The translations under genes were made by a program, and so were the position numbers. From positions 1 to 60,731 of the forward strand of contig NZ_FQYM01000020.1 of assembly GCF_900141705.1 (NCBI RefSeq): a stretch of 60,731 bases of DNA, given 5' to 3'. Below are positions 9,806 through 17,686 of this stretch, piece after piece. Position 1 is the first letter of the stretch, and every line of letters starts with the position of its first letter. This DNA comes from Fibrobacter sp. UWP2 (GTDB lineage Bacteria; Fibrobacterota; Fibrobacteria; Fibrobacterales; Fibrobacteraceae). The notes under the pieces are model-generated. The model was not told where the DNA came from. It worked only from the letters and a program-made list of their open reading frames with translations, and did no database searches.

Positions 9806-9835
9806 CTTAAAAAGACCGTCGCCTTTCGCTTTTTG

Positions 9836-9860
9836 TTTTCCTATATTCCCTATAGAAAAA
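9836..9860. promoter_or_regulatory. Candidate Rrf2 operator in its own promoter
   Basis: A 10-5-10 inverted repeat has arms TTTTCCTATA and TATAGAAAAA with 9 of 10 positions symmetric. It ends 11 bp before the Rrf2 start codon. The same half-sites with the same geometry occur upstream of metY (10457-10481), which suggests autoregulation. Confidence 0.6.
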
Positions 9861-9871
9861 AAAGGAAAAAT

Positions 9872-10330
9872 ATGCGCATTTCTACAAAAGGACGATACGC
9901 CCTCCGCGTCATGATAGACCTCGCCAGGAACGGCAGGGAAAACTACTTGAAGTTGCAGGAGATTTCGGCAAGGCAGCAGATTTCCGAAAAATACCTGGAG
10001 GGAATCCTCGGCACCTTGGTCCGCGCCAAGATTCTCGAGGGAGTCCGCGGCAAGAACGGCGGCTATCGCCTCAAGAGCGATCCAAAGAATTGCAGCGTGT
10101 GGGACATCCTCTCGCTCACAGAAACCTCTGTCGCGCCCGTTGCCTGCCTCGACGACAAGGTCAACCAGTGCAAGCGCGCACGCCGCTGCGTCACGCTCCC
10201 CGTGTGGAAGGAGCTGGACACCATCATCCGCAACTACCTCGCCAGCATCAAGCTTGAACAGTTTTTGCGGAACACTCCCGACAGAGAGGGCGTCATTCCC
10301 GACGACAAGTTCTGGAATTGCGAACTATAA
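9872..10330 (+). CDS. Rrf2-family transcriptional regulator (IscR/CymR-like)
   Basis: This 152-residue protein has the N-terminal winged helix of the family (MRISTKGRYALRVMIDLA, then QISEKYLEGILGTLVRAKILEGVRGKNGGY). Three cysteines (Cys92, Cys100, Cys106, spacing C-x7-C-x5-C) lie where IscR binds its iron-sulfur cluster (C-x5-C-x5-C), so a cluster or thiol sensor is plausible. The ATG at 9872 is preferred because homologues start MRIST and an AAAGGA site precedes it; the frame is open upstream to 9833. It sits directly before metY-cysK, like CymR-type regulators of cysteine metabolism. The signal is inferred, not shown. Confidence 0.9.
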   Translation: MRISTKGRYALRVMIDLARNGRENYLKLQEISARQQISEKYLEGILGTLVRAKILEGVRGKNGGYRLKSDPKNCSVWDILSLTETSVAPVACLDDKVNQCKRARRCVTLPVWKELDTIIRNYLASIKLEQFLRNTPDREGVIPDDKFWNCEL

Positions 10331-10456
10331 AGCGATAGATAATTCCTATATCCAAACATAAGAGTAAACTATTTTATTTGCGAAATTTCAAGAATTTCAG
10401 CATTTTACTCGTTTTTGTAAGAAAATAATATTAAAAATCACCTTTTTTGAAAAGGC

Positions 10457-10481
10457 ATTCCCTATTGAAATTATAGGAAAA
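10457..10481. promoter_or_regulatory. Candidate Rrf2 operator upstream of metY-cysK
   Basis: The arms ATTCCCTATT and TATAGGAAAA are separated by 5 bp with 7 of 10 positions symmetric. The right arm is the exact reverse complement of the left arm of the site at 9836 (TTTTCCTATA). It lies about 60 bp before the leader hairpins and 211 bp before metY. Confidence 0.55.
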
Positions 10482-10503
10482 TAGTTTTAAATTATCGTCC
10501 GTC

Positions 10504-10666
10504 GCCGCGAAAGCGGCAAAACCTATCACAACGAGGTTCCAATGGCAAGCATACAGATTAACGAACACTGGCGAATGCGACTCGAAGCCAGAAGCACAAC
10601 AAACCGCTAGGTCGCACAGACCCGCGAGAATAAACAAACCAAAAACCTCTAATAGCCCGGTAGGGC
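10504..10666 (+). other. metY 5' leader with small hairpins and a 22-codon ORF
   Basis: The untranslated region before metY holds a GCCGC-GAAA-GCGGC hairpin with a GNRA tetraloop (10504-10517), the leader ORF (10542-10610), a GGTC/GACC hairpin overlapping its stop codon (10610-10622), and GCCC-GGTA-GGGC (10655-10666). No T tract follows the last hairpin, so it is not a plain terminator. I do not recognise a known riboswitch class. The rest of 10331-10541 is AT-rich promoter sequence. Confidence 0.4.
10542..10610 (+). CDS. 22-residue leader peptide upstream of metY-cysK
   Basis: This short ORF begins MASIQ, ends RSTTNR and has a good ribosome-binding site (GAGG, 5 nt before the ATG). The gene lies alone in the metY leader, between the candidate operator and metY. 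Its stop codon overlaps a small hairpin, which is the layout of a translation-coupled attenuator. It contains three Arg and no Cys, and its only internal Met is residue 12, so it does not look like a run-of-codons cysteine sensor. Translation is inferred from the start site only. Confidence 0.4.
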   Translation: MASIQINEHWRMRLEARSTTNR

Positions 10667-10692
10667 AAAAAAACAAAAAAGGAATTTCACAC

Positions 10693-11979
10693 ATGACTAC
10701 TCAGAACAAGCTCCACTTCGAAACTCTTCAGCTCCATGTTGGCCAGGAACAGGCAGACCCCGCAACCGATAGCCGCGCGGTTCCTATATACCAGACCACC
10801 TCCTATGTTTTCCACAGCGCTCAGCACGCGTCCGACCGTTTCCACCTGAAGGATGCGGGCAACATCTACGGCCGCCTCACCAACACGACGCAGGATGTTT
10901 TTGAAAAGCGCATCGCCGCTCTCGAAGGCGGTATCGCAGGTCTCGCCGTCGCTTCTGGCGCCGCAGCCCTCACCTACGCCATCACGGCTCTCGCCCGCAA
11001 GGGTGACCATGTGGTTGCCCAGCGCACCATCTACGGCGGTACCTACAACCTCCTGGAACATACGCTCCGTCCGTTCGGCATCGAGACGACCTTCGTGAAC
11101 ACCCGTGACCTGAAGGAAGTCGAATCTTCCATCAAGGAAAACACGAAGCTCGTGCTCATCGAGACGCTCGGCAACCCGCATTCCGATATCCCGGATATCG
11201 AGGCGATTTCTGAAATTGCGCACAAGCACAAGATTCCGGTGCTCATCGACAATACCTTCGGTACTCCTTACTTGATCCGTCCGCTGGAACACGGCGCCGA
11301 CATCGTGATCCATTCTGCCACCAAGTTCATCGGCGGTCACGGCACGACTCTCGGCGGTGTCATCGTTGACGGTGGCAAGTTCGACTGGGCTGCCAGCGGC
11401 AAGTTCCCGCAGTTCACCGAGACGAACCCGAGCTACGGCGTTCCGTTTACCGCTGCTGCAGGCGCTGCTGCTTATATCGTCTACATCCGCGCAATCCTCC
11501 TGCGTGACGAAGGTGCCGCGATTTCCCCGTTCAACGCTTTCCTGCTGCTCCAGGGTACGGAAACGCTTTCGCTCCGCCTCGACCGCCACGTGGAAAACAC
11601 CAAGAAGGTTCTCGAGTTCCTCGTGAAGCACCCGAAGGTCGCGAAAGTCAACCACCCGAGCTTCAAGGACCATCCGGACCACAAGCTTTACGAGCGCTAC
11701 TTCCCAAACGGTGGCGGTTCCATCTTCACGTTCGACGTGAAGGGCGGCCAGGAAGAAGCCTTCAAGTTCATTGACAGCCTCAAGATTTTCAGCCTGCTCG
11801 CTAACGTCGCCGACGTGAAGAGCCTGGTGGTGCACCCCTACACGACGACCCACTCCGAACTCACTCCGGAAGAACTCGCCGCAGCAGGCATCAGCCCCGC
11901 TACGATCCGCCTCTCCATCGGTACGGAACACTACGAGGACATCATCAACGACCTCGACCAGGCACTGAACAACATTTAA
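10693..11979 (+). CDS. metY: O-acetylhomoserine (thiol)-lyase
   Basis: This 428-residue Cys/Met-metabolism PLP enzyme probably forms homocysteine from O-acetylhomoserine and sulfide. It starts [10 protein letters not shown] and shows [22 protein letters not shown], the PLP lysine in [11 protein letters not shown], and the roughly 430-residue length typical of MetY rather than the roughly 390 of MetB/MetC. It is followed 23 bp later by cysK and preceded by the Rrf2 regulator and its candidate operator. Together these form a sulfide-assimilation operon. A cystathionine synthase activity is less likely given the length and neighbours. Confidence 0.93.
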   Translation: MTTQNKLHFETLQLHVGQEQADPATDSRAVPIYQTTSYVFHSAQHASDRFHLKDAGNIYGRLTNTTQDVFEKRIAALEGGIAGLAVASGAAALTYAITALARKGDHVVAQRTIYGGTYNLLEHTLRPFGIETTFVNTRDLKEVESSIKENTKLVLIETLGNPHSDIPDIEAISEIAHKHKIPVLIDNTFGTPYLIRPLEHGADIVIHSATKFIGGHGTTLGGVIVDGGKFDWAASGKFPQFTETNPSYGVPFTAAAGAAAYIVYIRAILLRDEGAAISPFNAFLLLQGTETLSLRLDRHVENTKKVLEFLVKHPKVAKVNHPSFKDHPDHKLYERYFPNGGGSIFTFDVKGGQEEAFKFIDSLKIFSLLANVADVKSLVVHPYTTTHSELTPEELAAAGISPATIRLSIGTEHYEDIINDLDQALNNI

Positions 11980-12002
11980 CCTCTAAAATAAGGACTTCAA
12001 CC

Positions 12003-12935
12003 ATGTCTAAAATCTATACCTCTGCCGACCAGCTTGTCGGTCATACCCCCCTCCTCGAACTCACCCACATCGAAGCATCCAACAACCTCGAAGCCAAGAT
12101 CTTGGCGAAGCTCGAATACTTCAACCCTGCAGGTTCCGTGAAGGATCGTATCGCGAAGGCGATGCTCGACGACGCCGAGAAGAGCGGCAAGCTCAAGGCC
12201 GGCTCCGTCATCATCGAGCCGACTTCGGGTAATACCGGCATTGGCCTTGCTTCTGTTGCCGCCGCCCGCGGTTACCGCATCATCATCGTGATGCCCGAAA
12301 CCATGAGCGTGGAACGTCGCCAGCTGATGAAGGCCTACGGTGCCGAACTCGTGCTGACCGAAGGCGCGAAGGGCATGAAGGGCGCTATCGCCCGCGCCGA
12401 CGAACTGGCCAAGGAAATCCCGAACAGCTTCATCCCGGGCCAGTTCGTGAACCCCGCCAACCCGGCCGCACACAGGGCCACCACCGGTCCCGAAATCTGG
12501 GAAGATACCGACGGCAAGGTCGACATCTTCGTGGCGGGTGTTGGCACGGGCGGAACCGTGACCGGCGTGGGCGAATTCCTCAAGAGCAAGAACCCGAACG
12601 TGAAGGTCGTGGCCGTGGAGCCGGCCAGCTCTCCGGTGCTCAGCAAGGGCGTCGCGGGCTCCCACAAGATCCAGGGTATCGGTGCCGGGTTCGTGCCTGA
12701 CACGCTCAACACCAAGGTCTACGACGAGATCATCGCTGTCGAGAACGAGGCTGCTTTTGAAGCCGGCCGCGAAATCGGCAAGAAGGAAGGCGTGCTCGTG
12801 GGTATCTCTTCCGGCGCTGCTCTCTGGGCTGCAAAGGAACTCGCGAAGCGTCCCGAAAACAAGGGCAAGACGATTGTCGCTCTCCTTCCGGATACCGGCG
12901 ACCGCTACCTCTCTACGGCCTTGTTTGCTGAATAA
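12003..12935 (+). CDS. cysK: Cysteine synthase (O-acetylserine thiol-lyase)
   Basis: This 310-residue fold-type II PLP enzyme makes cysteine from O-acetylserine and sulfide. The PLP lysine is Lys47 in [10 protein letters not shown]. The substrate loop [10 protein letters not shown], the phosphate loop GTGGTVTG and the motif GISSGAA are all present. The length is normal for CysK. It is co-transcribed with metY (23-bp gap) and closed by a strong terminator, so sulfide is steered to both cysteine and homocysteine from one operon. Confidence 0.96.
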   Translation: MSKIYTSADQLVGHTPLLELTHIEASNNLEAKILAKLEYFNPAGSVKDRIAKAMLDDAEKSGKLKAGSVIIEPTSGNTGIGLASVAAARGYRIIIVMPETMSVERRQLMKAYGAELVLTEGAKGMKGAIARADELAKEIPNSFIPGQFVNPANPAAHRATTGPEIWEDTDGKVDIFVAGVGTGGTVTGVGEFLKSKNPNVKVVAVEPASSPVLSKGVAGSHKIQGIGAGFVPDTLNTKVYDEIIAVENEAAFEAGREIGKKEGVLVGISSGAALWAAKELAKRPENKGKTIVALLPDTGDRYLSTALFAE

Positions 12936-12965
12936 GAAAAAACGGCAAGACAAACATTCTTTTGA

Positions 12966-13002
12966 CACCTGGCAGGCTTACGCCCGCCAGGCGTTTTTTT
13001 TT
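12966..13002 (+). terminator. Terminator after cysK
   Basis: The stem CCTGGC/GCCAGG (12968-12973 with 12986-12991), extended by inner GC pairs, is followed by a run of nine T residues. Confidence 0.88.
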
Positions 13003-13013
13003 ACAGACAGCAA

Positions 13014-14963
13014 CTACTGGTACATGTAAACCAGGCCGTTGGGGAACTTGAATTCCTTCATTCCGTTTGTCTGCACCTCGCTCACGGAAGTCACACTGCC
13101 ACCATAAAGAATGGTATTGCCGTGGTACTGGGGCTTGAACGCCGCCTGGCTGGAACCGTAAAATTTTTCGTTGGTGTAAGTGACCGAGGCGCATTTGGGA
13201 ATATCGGTTGAGAAGTCGCCAAAGGCGAGAAGTACACCCCCGGCAATCTCGAAACCGGTGTCGGTATCGATAAGGCCACCCGCCATGTTCGAGGAACAGC
13301 CTCCGCTGCCGCCACCATTCCAGCCGCCCATGCCGCCACCATTCCAGCCGCCAAAACCGCCGCCCATGCCGTTCTCGTAGCTTTCGCCCGTGATTTCAAG
13401 AATCAGCACGCCACCGGTCTGCTTTGCAGAACCATTCGCGTCCAGCACGTCAATCATGCTGCCTTTGGCGCTAATGTAATGGTAGCCTCCGCTAATGACG
13501 ATGTGGCCACTGCTCTCGCTGAACATGGAGTAACCGCCACTGTTCTCCTTGGCGCCGCCGGCACCGTTCCAGCCGTCGTTGGTGGCGTAGACGGAGGACA
13601 CTCCGCCCTCGGCAAAAATCCTGTAGGCTTCCAAGCCTTCGGAAGCCGTGACTACGTTCACCGTGGAGCCTTTCAGGTACAGCGCCGAATCCGCATGGAT
13701 GCCGTCATCCTTCGAGGAAACCGTCACCTCGCCCGCGTTCATAATCGCCTGGTAACGGGAGTGGAACGCGTCGTCTTCGGCGTCCACGTTAACGTTGCCG
13801 CCGTTGACGTAAATGTATTTTCCGGCCAAGAGGCCCTTGCCGGTAGACGTAACTTTGACCATAGAGGGCTCAACGGAATCACTAACCATCACGTAATTCG
13901 CCGCCTCAACGCCATCGTCTCCCGCCTCGATGGTAATGTTTCCGCCGCTGATTTCAACAAAGCCCTTGCCTTCCACTATATTTTTGCAGGTGCCGTCGGC
14001 CGCCTCTTCGCATTCGTCGCTTTCGAGACCGTCGCCCGCCTTGGCGGTAACATTCAAGGAGCCTCCCGAAATCTGGAGGCTGCCCTTGCCCTTGACGCCA
14101 TTTTCGGTCGCGATGACCGTGATGTTGCCGTTCTTGATTTTGAGGTCGTTGCTAGACTGGATGCCGTTCTTGAAGTTGCCCTTAACGGTCAACGTCCCGG
14201 CGCCCTTGATGTTCAAATCATCCTTGGAATAGATGGCCGCCTTGGCGGTATCCTGCTTGCCATTGACCGTTGTGAACAAATGATTGCCATTGCCGTCTTC
14301 TATAATGTTTGTGGTGCCTTTCACCAGGTGCAGCACCGTCTTGTCGGCATTCTTTACGAGGATTGGGGCATTGGAACTTCTCAAAGTGGCGTTATGGAGG
14401 TAAATACCGGTATTGCCCTCGTTCTCGGCCGCCGGAGTGTTCACAACCACCTGGAAATCCGAAGCTTCGCCCGTCACGTAATAGGCGCCCGGGCAGGTGA
14501 TGGTAGCGCCGTTTCCTTCAACCGTAATGCAGCCATTGTTGTTCTCTACCGTAGCCGTCGTTCCGGCAAGTTTCAAGAGGATCTGGGATCCGTCCAAAGT
14601 TCTCGCATCTTCCATGTCGTTCTCGTCGTCACCGGAAGCCGCGCTGACCAGAACGGCGACACTCGAGCTAGAAAGAGAAACGCCGGGATTCACGCTGCTG
14701 GAGCCAGGAATTTCAATACCAGGAACCGTGGCGCTTGAGCTGGAGAGTTCGATGCCGGGGTCCGTGGTACTGGAACCGGGGGCAACCCCCTCCGGAGCCA
14801 CACCACTGGAACTAAACACCCCGATAATTTGGATTGTGTCGCCAGGAACGGCAACCTCGTCAACGGGGACCGCCACCGAAGCCACGTCGTCAGAACAGGC
14901 CACAAGGCCCCAAACCGCAGCAACAGTAAGGGCGGCAACCACAGGCAAATTCATATACTTCAT
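13014..14963 (-). CDS. Secreted lipoprotein with DUF4353-type carbohydrate-binding repeats
   Basis: This 649-residue protein starts with a lipoprotein signal (MKYMNLPVVAALTVAAVWG, lipobox LVAC), then a Ser/Pro-rich spacer with several SSS clusters. The body is made of short beta-helix-like turns (SKDDLNIKGAGTL.., SSNDLKIKNG.., GDDGVEAANYVMV) that match the DUF4353 carbohydrate-binding family. A Gly/Trp-rich stretch (GGFGGWNGGG) lies near residue 560. The ATG at 14963 is chosen because GGAGG lies 5 nt upstream and the signal peptide starts there; the frame is open to 15128. CotH-family proteins often accompany DUF4353 proteins, and one lies at 17687. Confidence 0.8.
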   Translation of the reverse strand: MKYMNLPVVAALTVAAVWGLVACSDDVASVAVPVDEVAVPGDTIQIIGVFSSSGVAPEGVAPGSSTTDPGIELSSSSATVPGIEIPGSSSVNPGVSLSSSSVAVLVSAASGDDENDMEDARTLDGSQILLKLAGTTATVENNNGCITVEGNGATITCPGAYYVTGEASDFQVVVNTPAAENEGNTGIYLHNATLRSSNAPILVKNADKTVLHLVKGTTNIIEDGNGNHLFTTVNGKQDTAKAAIYSKDDLNIKGAGTLTVKGNFKNGIQSSNDLKIKNGNITVIATENGVKGKGSLQISGGSLNVTAKAGDGLESDECEEAADGTCKNIVEGKGFVEISGGNITIEAGDDGVEAANYVMVSDSVEPSMVKVTSTGKGLLAGKYIYVNGGNVNVDAEDDAFHSRYQAIMNAGEVTVSSKDDGIHADSALYLKGSTVNVVTASEGLEAYRIFAEGGVSSVYATNDGWNGAGGAKENSGGYSMFSESSGHIVISGGYHYISAKGSMIDVLDANGSAKQTGGVLILEITGESYENGMGGGFGGWNGGGMGGWNGGGSGGCSSNMAGGLIDTDTGFEIAGGVLLAFGDFSTDIPKCASVTYTNEKFYGSSQAAFKPQYHGNTILYGGSVTSVSEVQTNGMKEFKFPNGLVYMYQ

Positions 14964-15184
14964 CGAAGCCTCCATTTTTTTGCAAAATAAATACTCCCCA
15001 AATAAAAGCACGCTTTTTTTTAGATTTTTGTTGAAATAAAAAACAACAAGCTTGACACGCTCAGTAGAAATAATTTTTACACACTTTTGAAACGGAATTT
15101 GATAACTTTCAGCACTTTTTACGTGCAAAAAGCTCTCCCAAAACCTATTTATATAGCATAAAATCGGTGAAAATGGAGTGATTT

Positions 15185-17611
15185 ATGAAAAATAGCCACC
15201 TTATTCCTTCTCTGCTTGCCACTTGCGCCTTCGGGCTCGTTTCGGCAGGATTTCTTACACAAGCAAATGCCGCCGAGGGCGACGCCTACACATGGCCCGG
15301 CTACCGCAGCGACCTGGATTACGACACCAGGTCGAACATCGGCGAAATCAAGCCGCCCACCAAGTTCAACAACAACTGCAGCGGCGTCACCGGCAAAAAG
15401 GCCGGCAAGTGGTGGGCCATTTACTGGGGCGACAAGCGCGACAGTCGCATTACCGACGTGACCATCGACAGCATCCTCAAAAAGTACGACACCGACTTTG
15501 GCTACCTCTACGACACCTTGGGCTGGGCTCCCGACGCCCAGGCACAGGCGGGGCAGTACAGCGCCATCTACTACCTGGGTTCCGGGACCTGCGCAGGCGA
15601 AGCCGACTACGACTCCAACGTGGGCGAATACGTAGGCGGCTACCAGAGCTGGGTGGCGGGCTATACCGCCGTGGCGGCTTCGTTCTACCCGCTCTACAGT
15701 TTCAACACAAGTTGCCCCTTCCGAGACCGCGTGGCGCAAATGGACGCCATGATCCACGAGGGCATCCACTCCATGACGAACGGCTACCCCGGCGCGAAGG
15801 AAGCGCACTGGTTCCAGGAGGCGGGCAATACCTGGATTCAGCAGGACATGTTCTCCCACAGGAACGCCGTGTATAGCGGCATGGGATTCTTGAACGCGGC
15901 AACAGTGATAGCTCCCTTCATGCCCATTGAATGCTACTCTGGGTGGCTCACCGACGGGAGCTTTGGCGGCCCGGGCGCCCAGGGCGTGAACAACAACTGG
16001 CGCTACCTCATCGGCGGTTCCCAGTACAGCAACATCTTCCCCACCTTCATGGGCACATGGCTCGGCACAGGTTCAGTCCGCTGGATTTACGGTCACGCCT
16101 ACGGCAAAACCAAGTACCTCCTCGAAACCTACGGCACAAGCGCAGGGCTCGGCGACGAGGGAACGCGCAGGCTCATCATGGAATTCCGCGCCAGGCTCGC
16201 CATGCTCGATATGAAAGAATGGTCCAAGGAAATCAAGAACCTCTTGAACCAAAACTTTGGAGGCAACTCCTATGACGAAGTGAACCGCAACAGTAAATAC
16301 GACTGGAAAATGACGCCCTACCAAAAAATGACCGAAAGCAACGGCTGGCTCGTGCCCGACGCCGCAACGACTCCGGGCTGGTCCGGCGCCAACATCGTGC
16401 CCTTGAAGGTTCAATCGGGCGCGACGCAGGTCTCCGTAACCATGAAGGCCCTGGGCAAGAACATGAGCCTCCAACTCGCCTACCGCGCCACCGACGGCAC
16501 TCCAGTCTATAGCGTTCCCATGCAGACGCAAAATGCAAATGACGAAGTGACCGCGGTACTCAACCTAAACAAAACTCCGGGCACCTCGAACGGTTCGCAA
16601 ATGGTCTTTGCTATCGTTTGCAATACCGACTACCAGTTCACCGGCAACGAGAACATCCGCAAGGAGCACTTCAACTACAACTTAAAGCTGAACAAGGGCC
16701 TGAGCGGTGCGGGCGATGCCTACACCAAGTGGTACAACGACTTCAAGCTCGATTACGCCTGGCCGACCCTCGAAGAATCCCAGTCTATTTCCTCTAGTTC
16801 CAACGGCGGTACCGCCTCCTCTTCCAGCTCTGTGGTGGCAGGCTCCAGCTCTTCTCAAGAACCCGCCAGTTCCAGCAGCGTCGAAGTCGTGGGCAAAACC
16901 ACCACCATCACCGTCAACGTGACCCTCCCCATCGACGACAACTACGCAGGCGTCGACTTTGACCTGCAACTCGCCAGCGCGGCGAAGGCTCTGGGCGTTT
17001 CCGAAAACGAAATCGCCAGCAAGGCCACCTACTTTGCCATGGACGGCAACGTCGAAAACACGAACTCCACCGCAAACGATCCAGGCCACTGGTTTGCAGG
17101 CGACGGAACTGTCGCCGCATACACTGACACCGACGCCATTGTTTACAGCGAATTCAGCATTGCCACCGGGAAAGCCACCGTGGGCCACTATCCCAACCGC
17201 GTGCAGAACGGCGAAACCTACAGCTTTACGCAGGGACTCAAGTACAACGGCAATAAAGTGTTGTACAAAGTAACAGTCACCCTCACCAACGAATCCAGCG
17301 GAAGTTCCACCGAGGGCACGACGCCCCTGAACTACGGCCTTGACAAAAACCCGGCCAGCCACCTTTCCCTTTACAGCAATGGCGGGCGTCTGATCGTAGC
17401 CTACAAGCTGGACCGCGCCGACAACGCCAAAGTTTCCCTCTACACCGCCTACGGCGCCCTCATCGGAAGTTCCATTACCGGGATTCAGTCGGCAGGGAGC
17501 CACACCATGACCTTGGATCTCGATGCCATGGGAGCCCCGCGCGGCACCTACATCATCAAGGTCGTCACCGGCAGCTACCGTGAAGCACGCAGCATCTCGG
17601 TCGCCAAGTAA
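15185..17611 (+). CDS. Secreted zincin-like protein with DUF6055 and DUF4859-type domains and a sorting tail
   Basis: This 808-residue protein has a signal peptide, then a domain with a metalloprotease-like HEGIH motif (MIHEGIHSM) and a downstream Glu in WFQEAGNTW, as in DUF6055 proteins. A beta-rich segment follows, then a poly-Ser linker (about residues 536-567) and a DUF4859-like module (TITVNVTLP..., DPGHWF). The last 75 or so residues resemble a type IX secretion sorting domain (GTYIIKVVTG). It is therefore probably displayed or released outside the cell. Whether it cleaves protein or modifies polysaccharide cannot be told. A long hairpin terminator follows. Confidence 0.72.
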   Translation: MKNSHLIPSLLATCAFGLVSAGFLTQANAAEGDAYTWPGYRSDLDYDTRSNIGEIKPPTKFNNNCSGVTGKKAGKWWAIYWGDKRDSRITDVTIDSILKKYDTDFGYLYDTLGWAPDAQAQAGQYSAIYYLGSGTCAGEADYDSNVGEYVGGYQSWVAGYTAVAASFYPLYSFNTSCPFRDRVAQMDAMIHEGIHSMTNGYPGAKEAHWFQEAGNTWIQQDMFSHRNAVYSGMGFLNAATVIAPFMPIECYSGWLTDGSFGGPGAQGVNNNWRYLIGGSQYSNIFPTFMGTWLGTGSVRWIYGHAYGKTKYLLETYGTSAGLGDEGTRRLIMEFRARLAMLDMKEWSKEIKNLLNQNFGGNSYDEVNRNSKYDWKMTPYQKMTESNGWLVPDAATTPGWSGANIVPLKVQSGATQVSVTMKALGKNMSLQLAYRATDGTPVYSVPMQTQNANDEVTAVLNLNKTPGTSNGSQMVFAIVCNTDYQFTGNENIRKEHFNYNLKLNKGLSGAGDAYTKWYNDFKLDYAWPTLEESQSISSSSNGGTASSSSSVVAGSSSSQEPASSSSVEVVGKTTTITVNVTLPIDDNYAGVDFDLQLASAAKALGVSENEIASKATYFAMDGNVENTNSTANDPGHWFAGDGTVAAYTDTDAIVYSEFSIATGKATVGHYPNRVQNGETYSFTQGLKYNGNKVLYKVTVTLTNESSGSSTEGTTPLNYGLDKNPASHLSLYSNGGRLIVAYKLDRADNAKVSLYTAYGALIGSSITGIQSAGSHTMTLDLDAMGAPRGTYIIKVVTGSYREARSISVAK

Positions 17612-17629
17612 TACATCCTCCATACCCTC

Positions 17630-17665
17630 GCGCCCCGCAGCATCTCATTGCGGGGCGCGTTTTTA
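17630..17665 (+). terminator. Terminator between the DUF6055 and CotH genes
   Basis: The 10-bp stem GCGCCCCGCA/TGCGGGGCGC is followed by GTTTTT. It lies over the upstream TTG of the CotH frame and argues for the later ATG start. Confidence 0.88.
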
Positions 17666-17686
17666 AACCCAGTTTTTTGCGGATCC

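Noticed and set aside
10655-10666. A terminator hairpin before metY
   Set aside because: The four-base-pair stem is followed by A-rich, not T-rich, sequence on the coding strand.
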